A DNA stretch of 64,000 bases. It comes from Acidithiobacillus sp. HP-2 (GTDB lineage Bacteria > Pseudomonadota > Gammaproteobacteria > Acidithiobacillales > Acidithiobacillaceae). Below are positions 1-8,143 of this stretch, piece after piece. The position numbers and the translations under genes were made by a program. Where the stretch lies: the NCBI RefSeq assembly GCF_015100155.1, contig NZ_JACKZA010000009.1:1-64000 (forward strand), read 5' to 3'. Below the pieces are notes generated by a model. It was not told where the DNA came from and did not search any database. It saw only the letters and a program-made list of their open reading frames with translations. Within the stretch, counting starts at the first letter, position 1. The number at the start of each line of letters is the position of its first letter.

Positions 1-336
1 GGCCTACCAGTTCCGCCTGACCTTTCAGGACATCTTCACGATCAAGAATCGCCACCAGGGGGCTACCCTCTTGAAAGCCTGGTTGGAAAACGCCAGAACC
101 AGCGATCTGCCGCCTATCGTCAGGGTCGCCTACACCATCATGAATCACTGGGATGGCGTGCTCCGATGGTTCGAGAGCCAGATCACCAATGGAATTCTGG
201 AAGGTTTCAACAGCCTCATTCAATCCGCCAAGGCCAAGGCTCGGGGTTACCGCACGCACAAGAACTTTATCAACATGGCCTACCTGATCCTGGGCAAGCT
301 GGATCTCAGGCTACCCACTTGAAATGACGAGGAACC
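1..336 (+). mobile_element. Right end of an ISL3-family insertion sequence
   Basis: The window opens inside an insertion sequence. The transposase reading frame runs in from the edge, and its stop lies inside the probable terminal inverted repeat at about 311-336; read inward from its outer edge the repeat begins GGTTCCTCGTCATTTC. A repeat that contains the transposase stop codon and starts GG-TTC fits ISL3 elements, and elements of this family are known in Acidithiobacillus. The left end is outside the window, so neither the target duplication nor the completeness of the element can be checked. Confidence 0.8.
2..322 (+). CDS. ISL3-family transposase, C-terminal part
   Basis: The frame is open from the window edge, so the start is not visible; about 106 C-terminal residues are present. 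They include the conserved ISL3 tail: an acidic residue in the I-x-N-G-x-L-E-G-F-N context, then K-x-K-A-R-G-Y-R and F-x-N-M-A-Y-L. The E in ILEGFN is the expected last acidic residue of the DDE catalytic triad. The enzyme would catalyse transposition of its own element. The visible part shows no frameshift, so the copy may be intact. Confidence 0.88.
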   Translation, partial: AYQFRLTFQDIFTIKNRHQGATLLKAWLENARTSDLPPIVRVAYTIMNHWDGVLRWFESQITNGILEGFNSLIQSAKAKARGYRTHKNFINMAYLILGKLDLRLPT

Positions 337-472
337 AAAATAAATAACGTTTCTTAAAAGGTAACGCATACTGAAAATAACGTTACTTATAAATTTACAT
401 TGAGTTACTTAATTGGCGCGATGTTTAAGTGGTACTGTTGAATCAAGAAAAATATTGCTGCAATAGTGAAAA

Positions 473-2467
473 TTAGGTGTTCACTAATTGTGCCATAATA
501 AGAACTCGAAATGCGCTTAACACTTCGCTTATCAGCCCATTCCAGTCTCCAGGGGCTGGCTGGCGAAACAGGCGCACACTTGGATACCAGGGGCTATCGC
601 TGCGCTTTCGTAACCAACGCCAATCGCCATCATGTGATAGCATTACCCAGGTAGGTACGTTCAGAGCCCCCGACAGATGTGCAACGGCAGTATCGACGGT
701 GAGCACGAGATCAAGCTGGCTGATGATTGCGGCGGTATCGGCAAAATCCCCTATTTCAGTACCGAGTGGCAGAAGGGGAAAATCCACCTCCCCGATTTGT
801 GCTTCCGCTGCCTCACCTTTCTGTAAAGAAATCAAGTGCAAACCATCAATTTCTGCCAGGGGGGCCAGTTTGCTGAGTGCTAGGGAGCGGTCCTGACCAT
901 TGCGAGCGAGTGGATTACAGGCCCAGACTACCCCGACGCGCAGTCCTTTCTGGGGCAAGCTGGGAGCCCATTTGGCAATCCACTGAGGATCTACGGTCAG
1001 GTATGGAAACTGATTGGGAATGGTGGCGACGGTAGTACCACAGAGATGTGGCAGACTCATGATGGGTGCAAAGACATCAAATGTTGGGATGTCGGTATTT
1101 TCCAGAAACACTTCCTCCACATCCTCCAGGCGCGAAAATAGGCGGAGCAGAGGTTCCCGGGTTTCCAGAAGCACCCGTCCGCCCCGTCTTTTTAATTCTG
1201 TAACGTAGCGCACCGTTTGAATCAAATCACCTATGCCTTGTTCCGCATGGATCAGAATGCGTTTACCCTGGAGCGCATTCCCATCCCAACGCTCGTGCTC
1301 AGGAAAACGGATGGGGTTACAGTTTTCCTTTGCTGCAAATCGGAGCTCATAAAGTTGGAATCCCTCTTCATAGCGCCCAAGTGATAGGGCAAAAAGACCA
1401 AAATCAAAGCCGGTGGTCGGATCGCCTGCAGAAACCTCGTAAGCGCGCTGAAACAAGGAATAGGCTTCCTCCACGATATCGCGCTCAGCAAGGACCAGAG
1501 CCAATTTCACCATCGCGTCGCTGAAATCAGGAAATCTTTCGATAGTTTCACGTAACTTTATTTCACCGGCGTCTTTTTGGCCCAAAGCATACAGGCAGGC
1601 AACCAGATTGAGCGCAGCACCCCGGTGATCAGGATCCTGCCGCAGTATCTCCCGCAGTATTTTTTCTGCTTTGTCATAGGCCTTACGTGCAAACAATGGA
1701 ACGGTAATATTCACCAGCGCCATCAGAGACTCTGGTTGTAAATCAAGGGCTTTGTTTAAAACTTCTTCGGCTTCTGCGTAACGTTTCTGTTCTGAGAGGA
1801 CAAAACCCAGATTACAGTAGGCATGCAAATAATCGGGGCGCACCACTAAAGCATGTTTTAGCAATTGCTCCGCTTCATTCAGGTGTTTTTGTCTGGTCAG
1901 TAATACGGCGAAATTAAGAAGCGTGTCAGAGTGATCTGGATCAATTTCAAGGGCGTGTCGGAAAATTCTTTCTGAGGCAACTTCATCATCACGTTCCATT
2001 AGACTCACCCCGAGATTGCCATAAGCCTGGGCATGTTCAGGGTTGTCTTGAATAAAAGTACGCAAGAAGGCCTCGTTTTCAGAGACAACTGCTAGGTCTG
2101 GGAGCAATATTGCCTCACCGACGACTTCCTGGACGAGATCCCACTGTGGTAACCATTCTGACTGTACTTGCTCCAGCGTCCAGGGAAACTTTTCCAGATT
2201 CTGGTATTGGTAAGATTTCCACCCCTCCAGGCCCAGATCAAAGAGAGTGTCTTGCCACAATTCAAGCATATCAACGGATTGGACAATTGTGGTGTCAACG
2301 GCCCGGAGGTCTTGCAGTTTTCGTCGATTTAAGCGGATGGATCTTGCCAATTCGGCGCGTTGTGATTTGTCGCCACAAGTCCCAAAACGCAAAAGCAGAG
2401 AAAGCAATTCGCGCAGAGTTTGTCGATAATGGAAAAGCAGAAGCCAATTATTGGGTAGTATGGACAT
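473..2467 (-). CDS. TPR protein with GT9-like glycosyltransferase domain
   Basis: A 664-residue protein. Tetratricopeptide repeats cover roughly residues 145-360, each with the usual A-x-x-x-G/N-L and P-D/E-x-x-x-A pattern. From about 400 there is a heptosyltransferase-like (GT9) domain with HAEQGIGDLIQ near 410 and, near the end, DLVLTVDTAVAHLSGA followed by DWRWLRKRSDSPWYP. These motifs mark the known TPR-glycosyltransferase fusion family. I chose ATG 2467 over an in-frame TTG two codons upstream; no strong ribosome site is visible. The gene is divergent from the trimeric adhesin 560 bp away, so glycosylation of an adhesin or other surface structure is a reasonable guess, but the acceptor is unknown. 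There is no signal peptide, so it should act in the cytoplasm. Confidence 0.82.
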   Translation of the reverse strand: MSILPNNWLLLFHYRQTLRELLSLLLRFGTCGDKSQRAELARSIRLNRRKLQDLRAVDTTIVQSVDMLELWQDTLFDLGLEGWKSYQYQNLEKFPWTLEQVQSEWLPQWDLVQEVVGEAILLPDLAVVSENEAFLRTFIQDNPEHAQAYGNLGVSLMERDDEVASERIFRHALEIDPDHSDTLLNFAVLLTRQKHLNEAEQLLKHALVVRPDYLHAYCNLGFVLSEQKRYAEAEEVLNKALDLQPESLMALVNITVPLFARKAYDKAEKILREILRQDPDHRGAALNLVACLYALGQKDAGEIKLRETIERFPDFSDAMVKLALVLAERDIVEEAYSLFQRAYEVSAGDPTTGFDFGLFALSLGRYEEGFQLYELRFAAKENCNPIRFPEHERWDGNALQGKRILIHAEQGIGDLIQTVRYVTELKRRGGRVLLETREPLLRLFSRLEDVEEVFLENTDIPTFDVFAPIMSLPHLCGTTVATIPNQFPYLTVDPQWIAKWAPSLPQKGLRVGVVWACNPLARNGQDRSLALSKLAPLAEIDGLHLISLQKGEAAEAQIGEVDFPLLPLGTEIGDFADTAAIISQLDLVLTVDTAVAHLSGALNVPTWVMLSHDGDWRWLRKRSDSPWYPSVRLFRQPAPGDWNGLISEVLSAFRVLIMAQLVNT

Positions 2468-2968
2468 GGACAAAATATGAGTTTATTTGTCAGAACCTGC
2501 AAGGAAATACAATCTACCAAGCAATATCACCTGACCTTCCTGTAATGTCAAGCCGGTACGCTCGATTTTGAGGATTTTTGAGTAAATACTATACATGTAT
2601 GCCAGTTCGCCCGGCAGTTTAAAATTGATCTGAAACCCGTTTTTGTCTCGTTTGATATTTTATAACAGCTTAGATAATGTTTATTTATGTGTTACGCCGT
2701 GGAAAATATGTGTTACCTATAAATAACCATCTATAAAATGGCTGCGTGTCGGGTTCGCTAAGAAATTCTCTCTTCATCATTCTTATTGGGTGGAAAAATG
2801 TATTTTTTTATAACATCGTGTGACATTTGGTTAATTTTAAAGTAATCATGCATCTGGTGGGCGTCTTGAGTCAATGGGTTTAACTTGTTGTTGTATTTAT
2901 GGGTTATAGCCATTCGTTCAATCGATTAGAAATCATTTGAACATGTTTGCCTGAATAGGCTTCTCTTC
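2468..2968. other. AT-rich intergenic region with GTGTTAC half-sites
   Basis: A 500-bp gap between the divergent glycosyltransferase and adhesin genes with no credible ORF. It holds two GTGTTAC copies at 2689-2695 and 2710-2716, exactly 21 bp (two helical turns) apart, about 260 bp upstream of the adhesin sigma-54 promoter. That is a normal distance for an enhancer-binding protein. The same half-site recurs before other genes of the island. Confidence 0.45.
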
Positions 2969-2983
2969 TGGCATGTATCTTGC
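2969..2983 (+). promoter_or_regulatory. Sigma-54 promoter of the adhesin gene
   Basis: TGGCAT-N5-TTGC followed by T matches the -24/-12 consensus TGGCAC-N5-TTGC in all but one position, with exactly 10 bp between the invariant GG and GC. The predicted transcription start lies near 2995, about 37 nt before the adhesin ATG. Confidence 0.72.
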
Positions 2984-3031
2984 TGATAGCGTCGAGAATC
3001 CACTAATAAATTGTCTCAAGGACGGATAGTT

Positions 3032-5005
3032 ATGCAACGCATTTCATTCAATCAGAAAATTCTAACCGTGGCCGTTGTGAGCACGTTTGCTGTCATGGGC
3101 GGCGTAAATGCCCCGGCATACGCTGGAACCGTCTATGGCGGTGGAGGATTGGTAGCCTCTTTGACTCAGACACTGGGCTTGGGATCTGCCGTAACCGCGC
3201 AGGGAAGCGATGGCAACATAGCCAGTGGGCTGGGTTCCTCCGCAGGGACAAACGATACTGCCATTGGGGATAATGCAACTTCGACAGGAACAAATTCCGT
3301 AGCTTTAGGTAACGGCAGTAGCGATGGTGGTCAAAACAATGTCGTTTCCGTCGGGTCTACTTCTCAACAACGCCAAATTATTAATGTTGCTCCGGGAACC
3401 TTGAGTTCAACTAGCACCGATGCTGTCAACGGTAGCCAGCTCTATGCTACTAATCAGCAGGTGAGTTCAAATACTAGCAACATCAGTCACTTGAGTAATA
3501 CAATTTCAAATATTACCTCTGTGTCTGCCAACCTATCTGCAATCAAGGCGCAGCAGGCGACCGATGTTAGTAACATCAGCAATCTGAGTAACCTGCATCA
3601 GACCAACACCACCAATATTGCCAGCAACACCAGCGATATAAGCAACATCAAAAATCAGCAGACTACCGATGTTAGCAACATCAGTAATCTGAGTAGCCAA
3701 CTATCTCAACTTTCTCCTGTTAATATATCCAAAATCCAGGCGCAGCAGACCACGGATGTCAGTAACATCAGCAATCTGAGCAATCTGAATCATACCAACA
3801 CCACCAACATTGCCAGCAACACCAGCAATATAAGCAACCTCAGCAATCTGAATCATGCCAACACCACCAATATTGCCAGTAACACCAGCAATATCAGCAA
3901 CATCAAAAATCAGCAGACCACGGATGTCAGTAACATCAGCAATCTGAGCAATCTGAATCATAGCAATACCACCAACATTGCCAGTAACACCAGCAATATA
4001 AGCAATCTGAACAAGCAGCAGACCACGGATGTCAGTAACATCAGCAATCTGAGCAATCTGAATCATACCAACACCACCAATATTGCCAGCAACACCAGCA
4101 ATATAAGCAACCTCAGCAATCTGAATCATGCCAACACCACCAATATTGCCAGTAACACCAGCAATATCAGCAACATCAAAAATCAGCAGACCACGGATGT
4201 CAGTAACATCAGCAATCTGAGCAATCTGAATAATGCCAACACCACCAACATTGCTAGTAACACCACCAACATTAGCCATATCAGCAACATCCTTAACCAA
4301 AAGGGAATTGGTGTATTTACCATTGACTCCAGTGGTAACCTAACCAGTAATAATGCTAAGCCGTCAACAGGTGTTAATGATTTTGCAGCAGGAAAAGATG
4401 CGGCTACATCTGGTGATAACAGCATTGCGATAGGTACTGGAGCAGAAGCCAATTATTCCGGTGCGGTGGCAATTGGTGCGGGAGCTGTAGCGAATGCGGA
4501 TCCGGCAACGGCTATTGGTAACGATGCAGGTGCCATGGGCACCAATTCCACAGCAATTGGTGCCAATTCTACCGCTAACGGCACCAATTCGGTCGCCTTG
4601 GGGCAAGGTTCAGTGGCCAACCGAGCAAACACGGTTTCGGTGGGTGATGCGGCAACTGGGTTACAACGGCAAATCACAAATGTGGCCCCGGGAACCGCAC
4701 CCAATGATGCGGCAACCTATGGGCAGGTTCAGGGCGCCATGGCATCTGCGGTAGGGCAAGCTCAGCACTATGCCGATCAGGTCGGTTCGGTCAATGCGGC
4801 TTCTCTTAATGCTGCTGCTGCTGCTGCTGCTGGTCAGGGTCCCAATACGGTGGCCGGTGGATACGGTAACTACAACGGTCAAAGTGCTTTTGCATTCACC
4901 TACCAGCACAGGTTCAACTGCAATTGGACTGGTCAGATTACGGTCGGTAGTAACGGGTCTGGAAATAATACCGCAGTTGGTGCCGGTGGTTCCTATTCTT
5001 GGTAA
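3032..5005 (+). CDS. YadA-like trimeric autotransporter adhesin
   Basis: 657 residues from ATG 3032, which follows AAGGACGG at a good distance; a TTG at 3011 is less likely. Residues 1-32 form a signal peptide ending in AYA. Then come head repeats of the SVALGNGS type, a neck (VVSVG, RQIINVAPGT, DAVNGSQLYATN), a long stalk of about 280 residues rich in NTSNISNLS units with heptad spacing, a second head block (AIGTGAEA, AIGANSTANG, SVALGQGS) and a second neck (TVSVGD, RQITNVAPGT). The last 80 residues are a short beta-barrel anchor ending in aromatic Trp. Such proteins export themselves through the trimeric anchor and mediate attachment. A (GCT)n tract near 4808 encodes polyalanine before the anchor. 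Expression is probably sigma-54 dependent. Confidence 0.93.
   Translation: MQRISFNQKILTVAVVSTFAVMGGVNAPAYAGTVYGGGGLVASLTQTLGLGSAVTAQGSDGNIASGLGSSAGTNDTAIGDNATSTGTNSVALGNGSSDGGQNNVVSVGSTSQQRQIINVAPGTLSSTSTDAVNGSQLYATNQQVSSNTSNISHLSNTISNITSVSANLSAIKAQQATDVSNISNLSNLHQTNTTNIASNTSDISNIKNQQTTDVSNISNLSSQLSQLSPVNISKIQAQQTTDVSNISNLSNLNHTNTTNIASNTSNISNLSNLNHANTTNIASNTSNISNIKNQQTTDVSNISNLSNLNHSNTTNIASNTSNISNLNKQQTTDVSNISNLSNLNHTNTTNIASNTSNISNLSNLNHANTTNIASNTSNISNIKNQQTTDVSNISNLSNLNNANTTNIASNTTNISHISNILNQKGIGVFTIDSSGNLTSNNAKPSTGVNDFAAGKDAATSGDNSIAIGTGAEANYSGAVAIGAGAVANADPATAIGNDAGAMGTNSTAIGANSTANGTNSVALGQGSVANRANTVSVGDAATGLQRQITNVAPGTAPNDAATYGQVQGAMASAVGQAQHYADQVGSVNAASLNAAAAAAAGQGPNTVAGGYGNYNGQSAFAFTYQHRFNCNWTGQITVGSNGSGNNTAVGAGGSYSW
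3742..4231 (+). repeat. 273-bp-period direct repeat in adhesin stalk
   Basis: About 217 bp starting at 3742 recurs starting at 4015 with a single difference noticed (aacattgcc versus aatattgcc). The period is 273 bp, that is 91 codons, so gain or loss of a unit keeps the frame. Shorter copies of the same motifs fill the space between. Confidence 0.85.
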
Positions 5006-5037
5006 TTGGGTAGCGTAAAACATTCCTAAATCTTAGG

Positions 5038-5066
5038 CAGGAACCCGCGCTCGGCTTGGGTTCCTG
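5038..5066 (+). terminator. Hairpin downstream of adhesin gene
   Basis: A 9-bp perfect stem, CAGGAACCC with GGGTTCCTG, surrounds an 11-nt loop just after the adhesin stop. No T-tract follows, so termination may be partial or factor-dependent, and the OmpA-like gene 50 bp on could share the transcript. Confidence 0.5.
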
Positions 5067-5116
5067 AAAGGAATTTCTCGCTCCATCAAGCATCATTTAG
5101 ACCAGGATGAGTTACT

Positions 5117-5683
5117 ATGGAAAAATTAAGATTTTCGTTTATTGCCTTGGCGGCTGGCAGTTTAACCCTGACCGCCTGCGCACCTGTTCATTATCATAGC
5201 TGCAATTTGTCTTGTTTTGCCAAACCAAAACCGGTAAAGGTGCAACCTGCACCGCCTCCGCCACCACCGCCAGCAAAAGTCATTGCGCCGATCGAGCAGA
5301 CTATTTTGCAGAGTAAACCCATTACGATACGTGGCGTGAATTTCAATACCAACTCATCAAAACTGATTGGAAGTGATGTTTATGTGCTTGATCGTGCTGC
5401 ACGCTTTGCCAGACTTCATCCTAGCGCCGTATTGCTGGTCAAAGGGTATGCCAGCAAGACAGGTTCATTTGCCTACAATCTCAAATTGTCTAAAAAGCGC
5501 GCTAACTCGGTCGCTGGTTATCTGACTTTGCAGGGTGTTCCAGACTACAGAATTATTACCAAGGGTTATTCCTGGATGGATCCTGTTGCCAGTAATGCAA
5601 CTCGCCAGGGCCGGTTCCTGAATCAGCGTGTAGTCATCGACTCCACTATTCAGGTTAAAAAAATAGTGAAGCAGCAGCCCTGA
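5117..5683 (+). CDS. OmpA-family lipoprotein
   Basis: 188 residues. The N-terminus is a lipoprotein signal with lipobox LTAC, so the mature protein starts at Cys 21 or so. A Pro-rich linker (about residues 42-52) leads into a C-terminal OmpA-like peptidoglycan-binding domain with VLLVKGYASKTG, LSKKRANSV, YLTLQGVPDYRI and NQRVVID, which matches the family's N-x-x-L-S-x-x-R-A and G-x-x-x-N-R-R-V pattern. It should anchor the outer membrane to peptidoglycan. Its place just after the adhesin suggests support of the cell surface at attachment sites, but this is inference. Confidence 0.88.
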   Translation: MEKLRFSFIALAAGSLTLTACAPVHYHSCNLSCFAKPKPVKVQPAPPPPPPPAKVIAPIEQTILQSKPITIRGVNFNTNSSKLIGSDVYVLDRAARFARLHPSAVLLVKGYASKTGSFAYNLKLSKKRANSVAGYLTLQGVPDYRIITKGYSWMDPVASNATRQGRFLNQRVVIDSTIQVKKIVKQQP

Positions 5684-5690
5684 TTCGCAT

Positions 5691-5718
5691 TGCCCGTTGC
5701 CATAACCGGCAATGGGCA
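5691..5718. terminator. Bidirectional hairpin between convergent genes
   Basis: TGCCCGTTGCC and GGCAATGGGCA pair over 11 positions with one G-T pair and a 6-nt loop, between the convergent OmpA-like and Sel1-repeat genes. There is no clear T-tract. Confidence 0.5.
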
Positions 5719-5727
5719 GCCTACAAC

Positions 5728-6690
5728 TCACTGATATTTTTTAATCAATTGTTCGGCGACCACCGCGATCTTGCCACCGCCGGATTTCGCTTTATTCAGC
5801 CACTGTAACGATTGCGTTCTGTTTTTGATGTCCGGGTTATCCTGGTAAGCGACGCCTAAAAGCAGTTCAGCTTTGGGGCTACCATTGGCTGCCGCTTTCT
5901 TCCACCAGGAAATCGCTTTCAGGATGTCCTTTTCGATTCCTTGACCTTCATAATAGCTGGCACCCACGCTGAGCTGTGCGGTTGTGTTGCCTTGTTCTGC
6001 CGCTTTTAAAAACCAGTGAAATGCTTGTGAGTAGTTTTTTGCTGTGCCATAACCCTGAGCGTAATCCCGGGCCAAAGCCAATTCGGCAATGGGATTGTTC
6101 TGGTGGGCGCTGCGAATAAACCAGGTGTTGGCATTTTCATGATTTTCAGAAACTCCCCGGCCATAATAATTGGCCAGACCCAATAACAGCTCGGCGTAGG
6201 CATCTCCCTGCCCGGCTGATTTTGTCCACCAATAAACCGCCTTCTGAGGATTTTCGGTAACTCCTTCCCCATGTGCGTAGGCGTAACCCAGGTTGTTCTG
6301 CGCCTGGGCATTTCCGGCCTGAGCAGAATGGTGCCACCAATAGGCGGCTAATTTAAGGTCTTTAGGAACACCAGTAGCAAAATAATAGGCATCTCCAAGA
6401 TTAAATTGGGCTTCTGGGTCTCCCAGGTTTGCGGATGCTAACCAGGCCTGTGCAGCACGACGAGGATGGTGCATGTGTGTCCAGTAAACCCCTTGCCAAT
6501 ATTCGGCACGTGCTTTTGCATTCATGGCATGCGGGTTTTGTTTGTCGGGGGGATTGACTGAATTCAGGTCGGGCGGAGGCAAAACTGCAGCAGCGCAGGA
6601 TAATGCAGGGTAGGCGATTAACAGCCCAAGCAGGGCTATATGGTGCTGTCGATAAATTTTCCTGGTTGGGCTGGAATAGAGCGTATGCAT
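5728..6690 (-). CDS. Secreted Sel1-repeat protein
   Basis: 320 residues with an N-terminal hydrophobic segment (about 18-36) that looks like a signal peptide. Most of the rest is at least six Sel1-like repeats of about 36 residues with the A-x-x-x-L-G-x-x-Y-x-x-G-x-G-V pattern, for example NLGDAYYFATGVPKDLKLAA and NLGYAYAHGEGVTENPQKAV. Sel1 repeats are alpha-solenoid protein-binding scaffolds; the partner is unknown. The start is preceded by AAAGGAAT. A second protein of this type lies at 30723-31736, on the far side of the Tad locus. The AT-rich upstream sequence is shared with the divergent LLGG gene at 7014. Confidence 0.87.
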   Translation of the reverse strand: MHTLYSSPTRKIYRQHHIALLGLLIAYPALSCAAAVLPPPDLNSVNPPDKQNPHAMNAKARAEYWQGVYWTHMHHPRRAAQAWLASANLGDPEAQFNLGDAYYFATGVPKDLKLAAYWWHHSAQAGNAQAQNNLGYAYAHGEGVTENPQKAVYWWTKSAGQGDAYAELLLGLANYYGRGVSENHENANTWFIRSAHQNNPIAELALARDYAQGYGTAKNYSQAFHWFLKAAEQGNTTAQLSVGASYYEGQGIEKDILKAISWWKKAAANGSPKAELLLGVAYQDNPDIKNRTQSLQWLNKAKSGGGKIAVVAEQLIKKYQ

Positions 6691-6904
6691 GGAGTATTCC
6701 TTTATAATTAAATGATTATATTACAATTATAAGGTGAGCGAGCAGGGTGGATTGCATTACGCTCTATGATGTCAGAAAAATTAGACGGGTAAAACTGTCT
6801 GGATTGTGTTGTATGTGGCACCAAGATGATTACCTGTGAGATATAAAAAGTAACATAAAAGATTCGGTAAATTTGGTAAACAATGAGTTACAGTGTTTTA
6901 AACG

Positions 6905-6919
6905 TGGCACATGATTTGC
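6905..6919 (+). promoter_or_regulatory. Sigma-54 promoter of first LLGG gene
   Basis: TGGCAC-N5-TTGC, a perfect match to the core -24/-12 consensus, sits 95 bp before the ATG at 7014. Half-sites AGTAAC (near 6850) and GAGTTAC (near 6883) lie just upstream in the 6691-6904 gap, which otherwise holds only the AT-rich leader of the divergent Sel1 gene. Confidence 0.8.
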
Positions 6920-7013
6920 TAGCATCATATCGCCGGAATGATATGTATTTTTGCGGCATAAAAAATAAAGCATTTCATCCTTTATGTACTCATCTATTTT
7001 AAGGAGTAAAGTT

Positions 7014-7589
7014 ATGGCAGGTTTAAATGTAGGTGGACTTCTCAACAGCGTGACTGGATTACTTGGTGGCCTTCTGGGCGGCTCGAGTGGCATCACTGCC
7101 AGTGATGTCAGCACCCTGATGAATGATGGGGTTACCGCGACCACCACCCTCGACAAGGCAGTTACTACTGATGCTGCAACGCTTGCAGCAGACATGACAA
7201 ATGACATCACGACGGCTGCACAAGGCACTTTGAGTTTGGCAGTTAACGGTGCAAGCGCCCTGAGCAAATCCTTTCTGTCAGACAGTGCATCCACAGTGGC
7301 TTCACTGGACAAGGCGGTTGGTTCTACTATTACCGCTGATTATACCCAATATGTTGCCGGCCCTCTGGCTGCCGGGGTTGGTGGCGGAATCAGCGGTATG
7401 CTGACGGGCGTGGGTACTGGCGTGGGTAATGCGATGGCTAACATGGCTACCAGCATCCCTGCTGCCACAGCTTCCATTGTCGGCTCTTTGGGCGCTTCTA
7501 CGCTTACCGCTACGGGTCTGAGCAACGTTCTGAGCAATGCCACGGTGGTCGGATCGTCCTCCTCCGGTCTTTTGGGCGGACTGCTCTAA
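7014..7589 (+). CDS. LLGG protein 1, Gly/Ala/Ser/Thr-rich
   Basis: 191 residues from ATG 7014, which has AAGGAG eight bases before it; an ATG at 6984 in the same frame lacks such a site. I do not recognise a family. The protein starts MAGLNVGGLLNSVTGLLGGL and ends SSSGLLGGLL, so both termini carry the same Leu-Leu-Gly-Gly motif, around a low-complexity core rich in Ala, Thr, Ser and Gly with almost no Cys or aromatics. There is no conventional signal peptide. Three similar proteins occur at 7678, 28385 and 32560. The next genes downstream, on the other strand, are a type I secretion system, which makes these proteins candidate substrates (inference only). Confidence 0.8.
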   Translation: MAGLNVGGLLNSVTGLLGGLLGGSSGITASDVSTLMNDGVTATTTLDKAVTTDAATLAADMTNDITTAAQGTLSLAVNGASALSKSFLSDSASTVASLDKAVGSTITADYTQYVAGPLAAGVGGGISGMLTGVGTGVGNAMANMATSIPAATASIVGSLGASTLTATGLSNVLSNATVVGSSSSGLLGGLL

Positions 7590-7619
7590 TTTAGAGCCTG
7601 TCACTCCGTTCAGAACTAC

Positions 7620-7644
7620 AACGGCGCGGTTTATCCGCGCCGTT
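7620..7644 (+). terminator. Strong hairpin between LLGG genes 1 and 2
   Basis: AACGGCGCGG and CCGCGCCGTT form a perfect 10-bp stem with a 5-nt loop, followed by ATTGTATG rather than a full T-tract. Since no separate promoter was found for the gene at 7678, it may act as a partial terminator or as an mRNA stabiliser that lowers expression of the second gene. Confidence 0.6.
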
Positions 7645-7677
7645 ATTGTATGTAGTCAAAAACAGCAGGAGTTCCAT

Positions 7678-8136
7678 ATGGGTACACTAGGAAGTTTGTT
7701 GTCCGGATTGCTATCGGCGCTGGGTCTAGGCGGTTCTGCCAGTTCAACCCCTTCTTTGCAAACAGTCGGCACTGTTGGTGCCGAAATGAATCAGGCGGTC
7801 AGTCAGTCAGTTACGGATGCCGCCACCCTTGCCAGCGAAGGCCTGGGTTATGCCAGCGGAGAATTGACAAGCACCATCACGAAAACCACTTCTCTGCTTA
7901 CTGGAGGAATTCTGGGAGCGGAAAATGCCTTTCCGGGACTGCTGGATGGTAGCAGCTCTATAAGCATTTCCAATCTTGAAAACACTTTGATTTCTGATGG
8001 TAATCAGGCTGGAATGGCGCTTTCAAATTTTGCGAGTACCATGCCTGCCAATGTCGCCACGGGCATTGCCGATGGTGTGAAAAGTCTGTCTTCCAGTCCA
8101 TTGGTTACAGATATTGGTGGATATTTGTTTTATTAG
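7678..8136 (+). CDS. LLGG protein 2, Ser/Gly-rich
   Basis: 152 residues from ATG 7678, with AGCAGGAG just upstream; the open frame extends further 5' but without a good start. The N-terminus MGTLGSLLSGLLSALGLGGS resembles the other LLGG proteins, while the C-terminus (DIGGYLFY) differs. The middle shares a VTDAATLA stretch with LLGG protein 1 (VTTDAATLA), which supports a common origin by duplication. No Cys, no signal peptide, no known domain. It lies 89 bp after LLGG gene 1 and is convergent with the TonB-like gene that ends the T1SS operon. Confidence 0.77.
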   Translation: MGTLGSLLSGLLSALGLGGSASSTPSLQTVGTVGAEMNQAVSQSVTDAATLASEGLGYASGELTSTITKTTSLLTGGILGAENAFPGLLDGSSSISISNLENTLISDGNQAGMALSNFASTMPANVATGIADGVKSLSSSPLVTDIGGYLFY

Positions 8137-8143
8137 GCATTTC

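Noticed and set aside
3480-4290. Regular short repeats that could be taken for a CRISPR array
   Set aside because: They are coding repeats in frame with the adhesin stalk; there are no constant-length unique spacers and no cas genes.
3701-4300. Long minus-strand ORF opposite the adhesin stalk
   Set aside because: It mirrors the repeats of the adhesin on the other strand, has no start signal and encodes only low-complexity sequence.
6811-6830. A second TGGCAC upstream of LLGG gene 1
   Set aside because: No GC dinucleotide follows at the -12 position.
7014-7100. Reading the LLGG N-terminus as a bacteriocin-type double-glycine leader
   Set aside because: The exporter's C39-like domain lacks its catalytic Cys, the GG motif is repeated several times, and it also occurs at the C-terminus.
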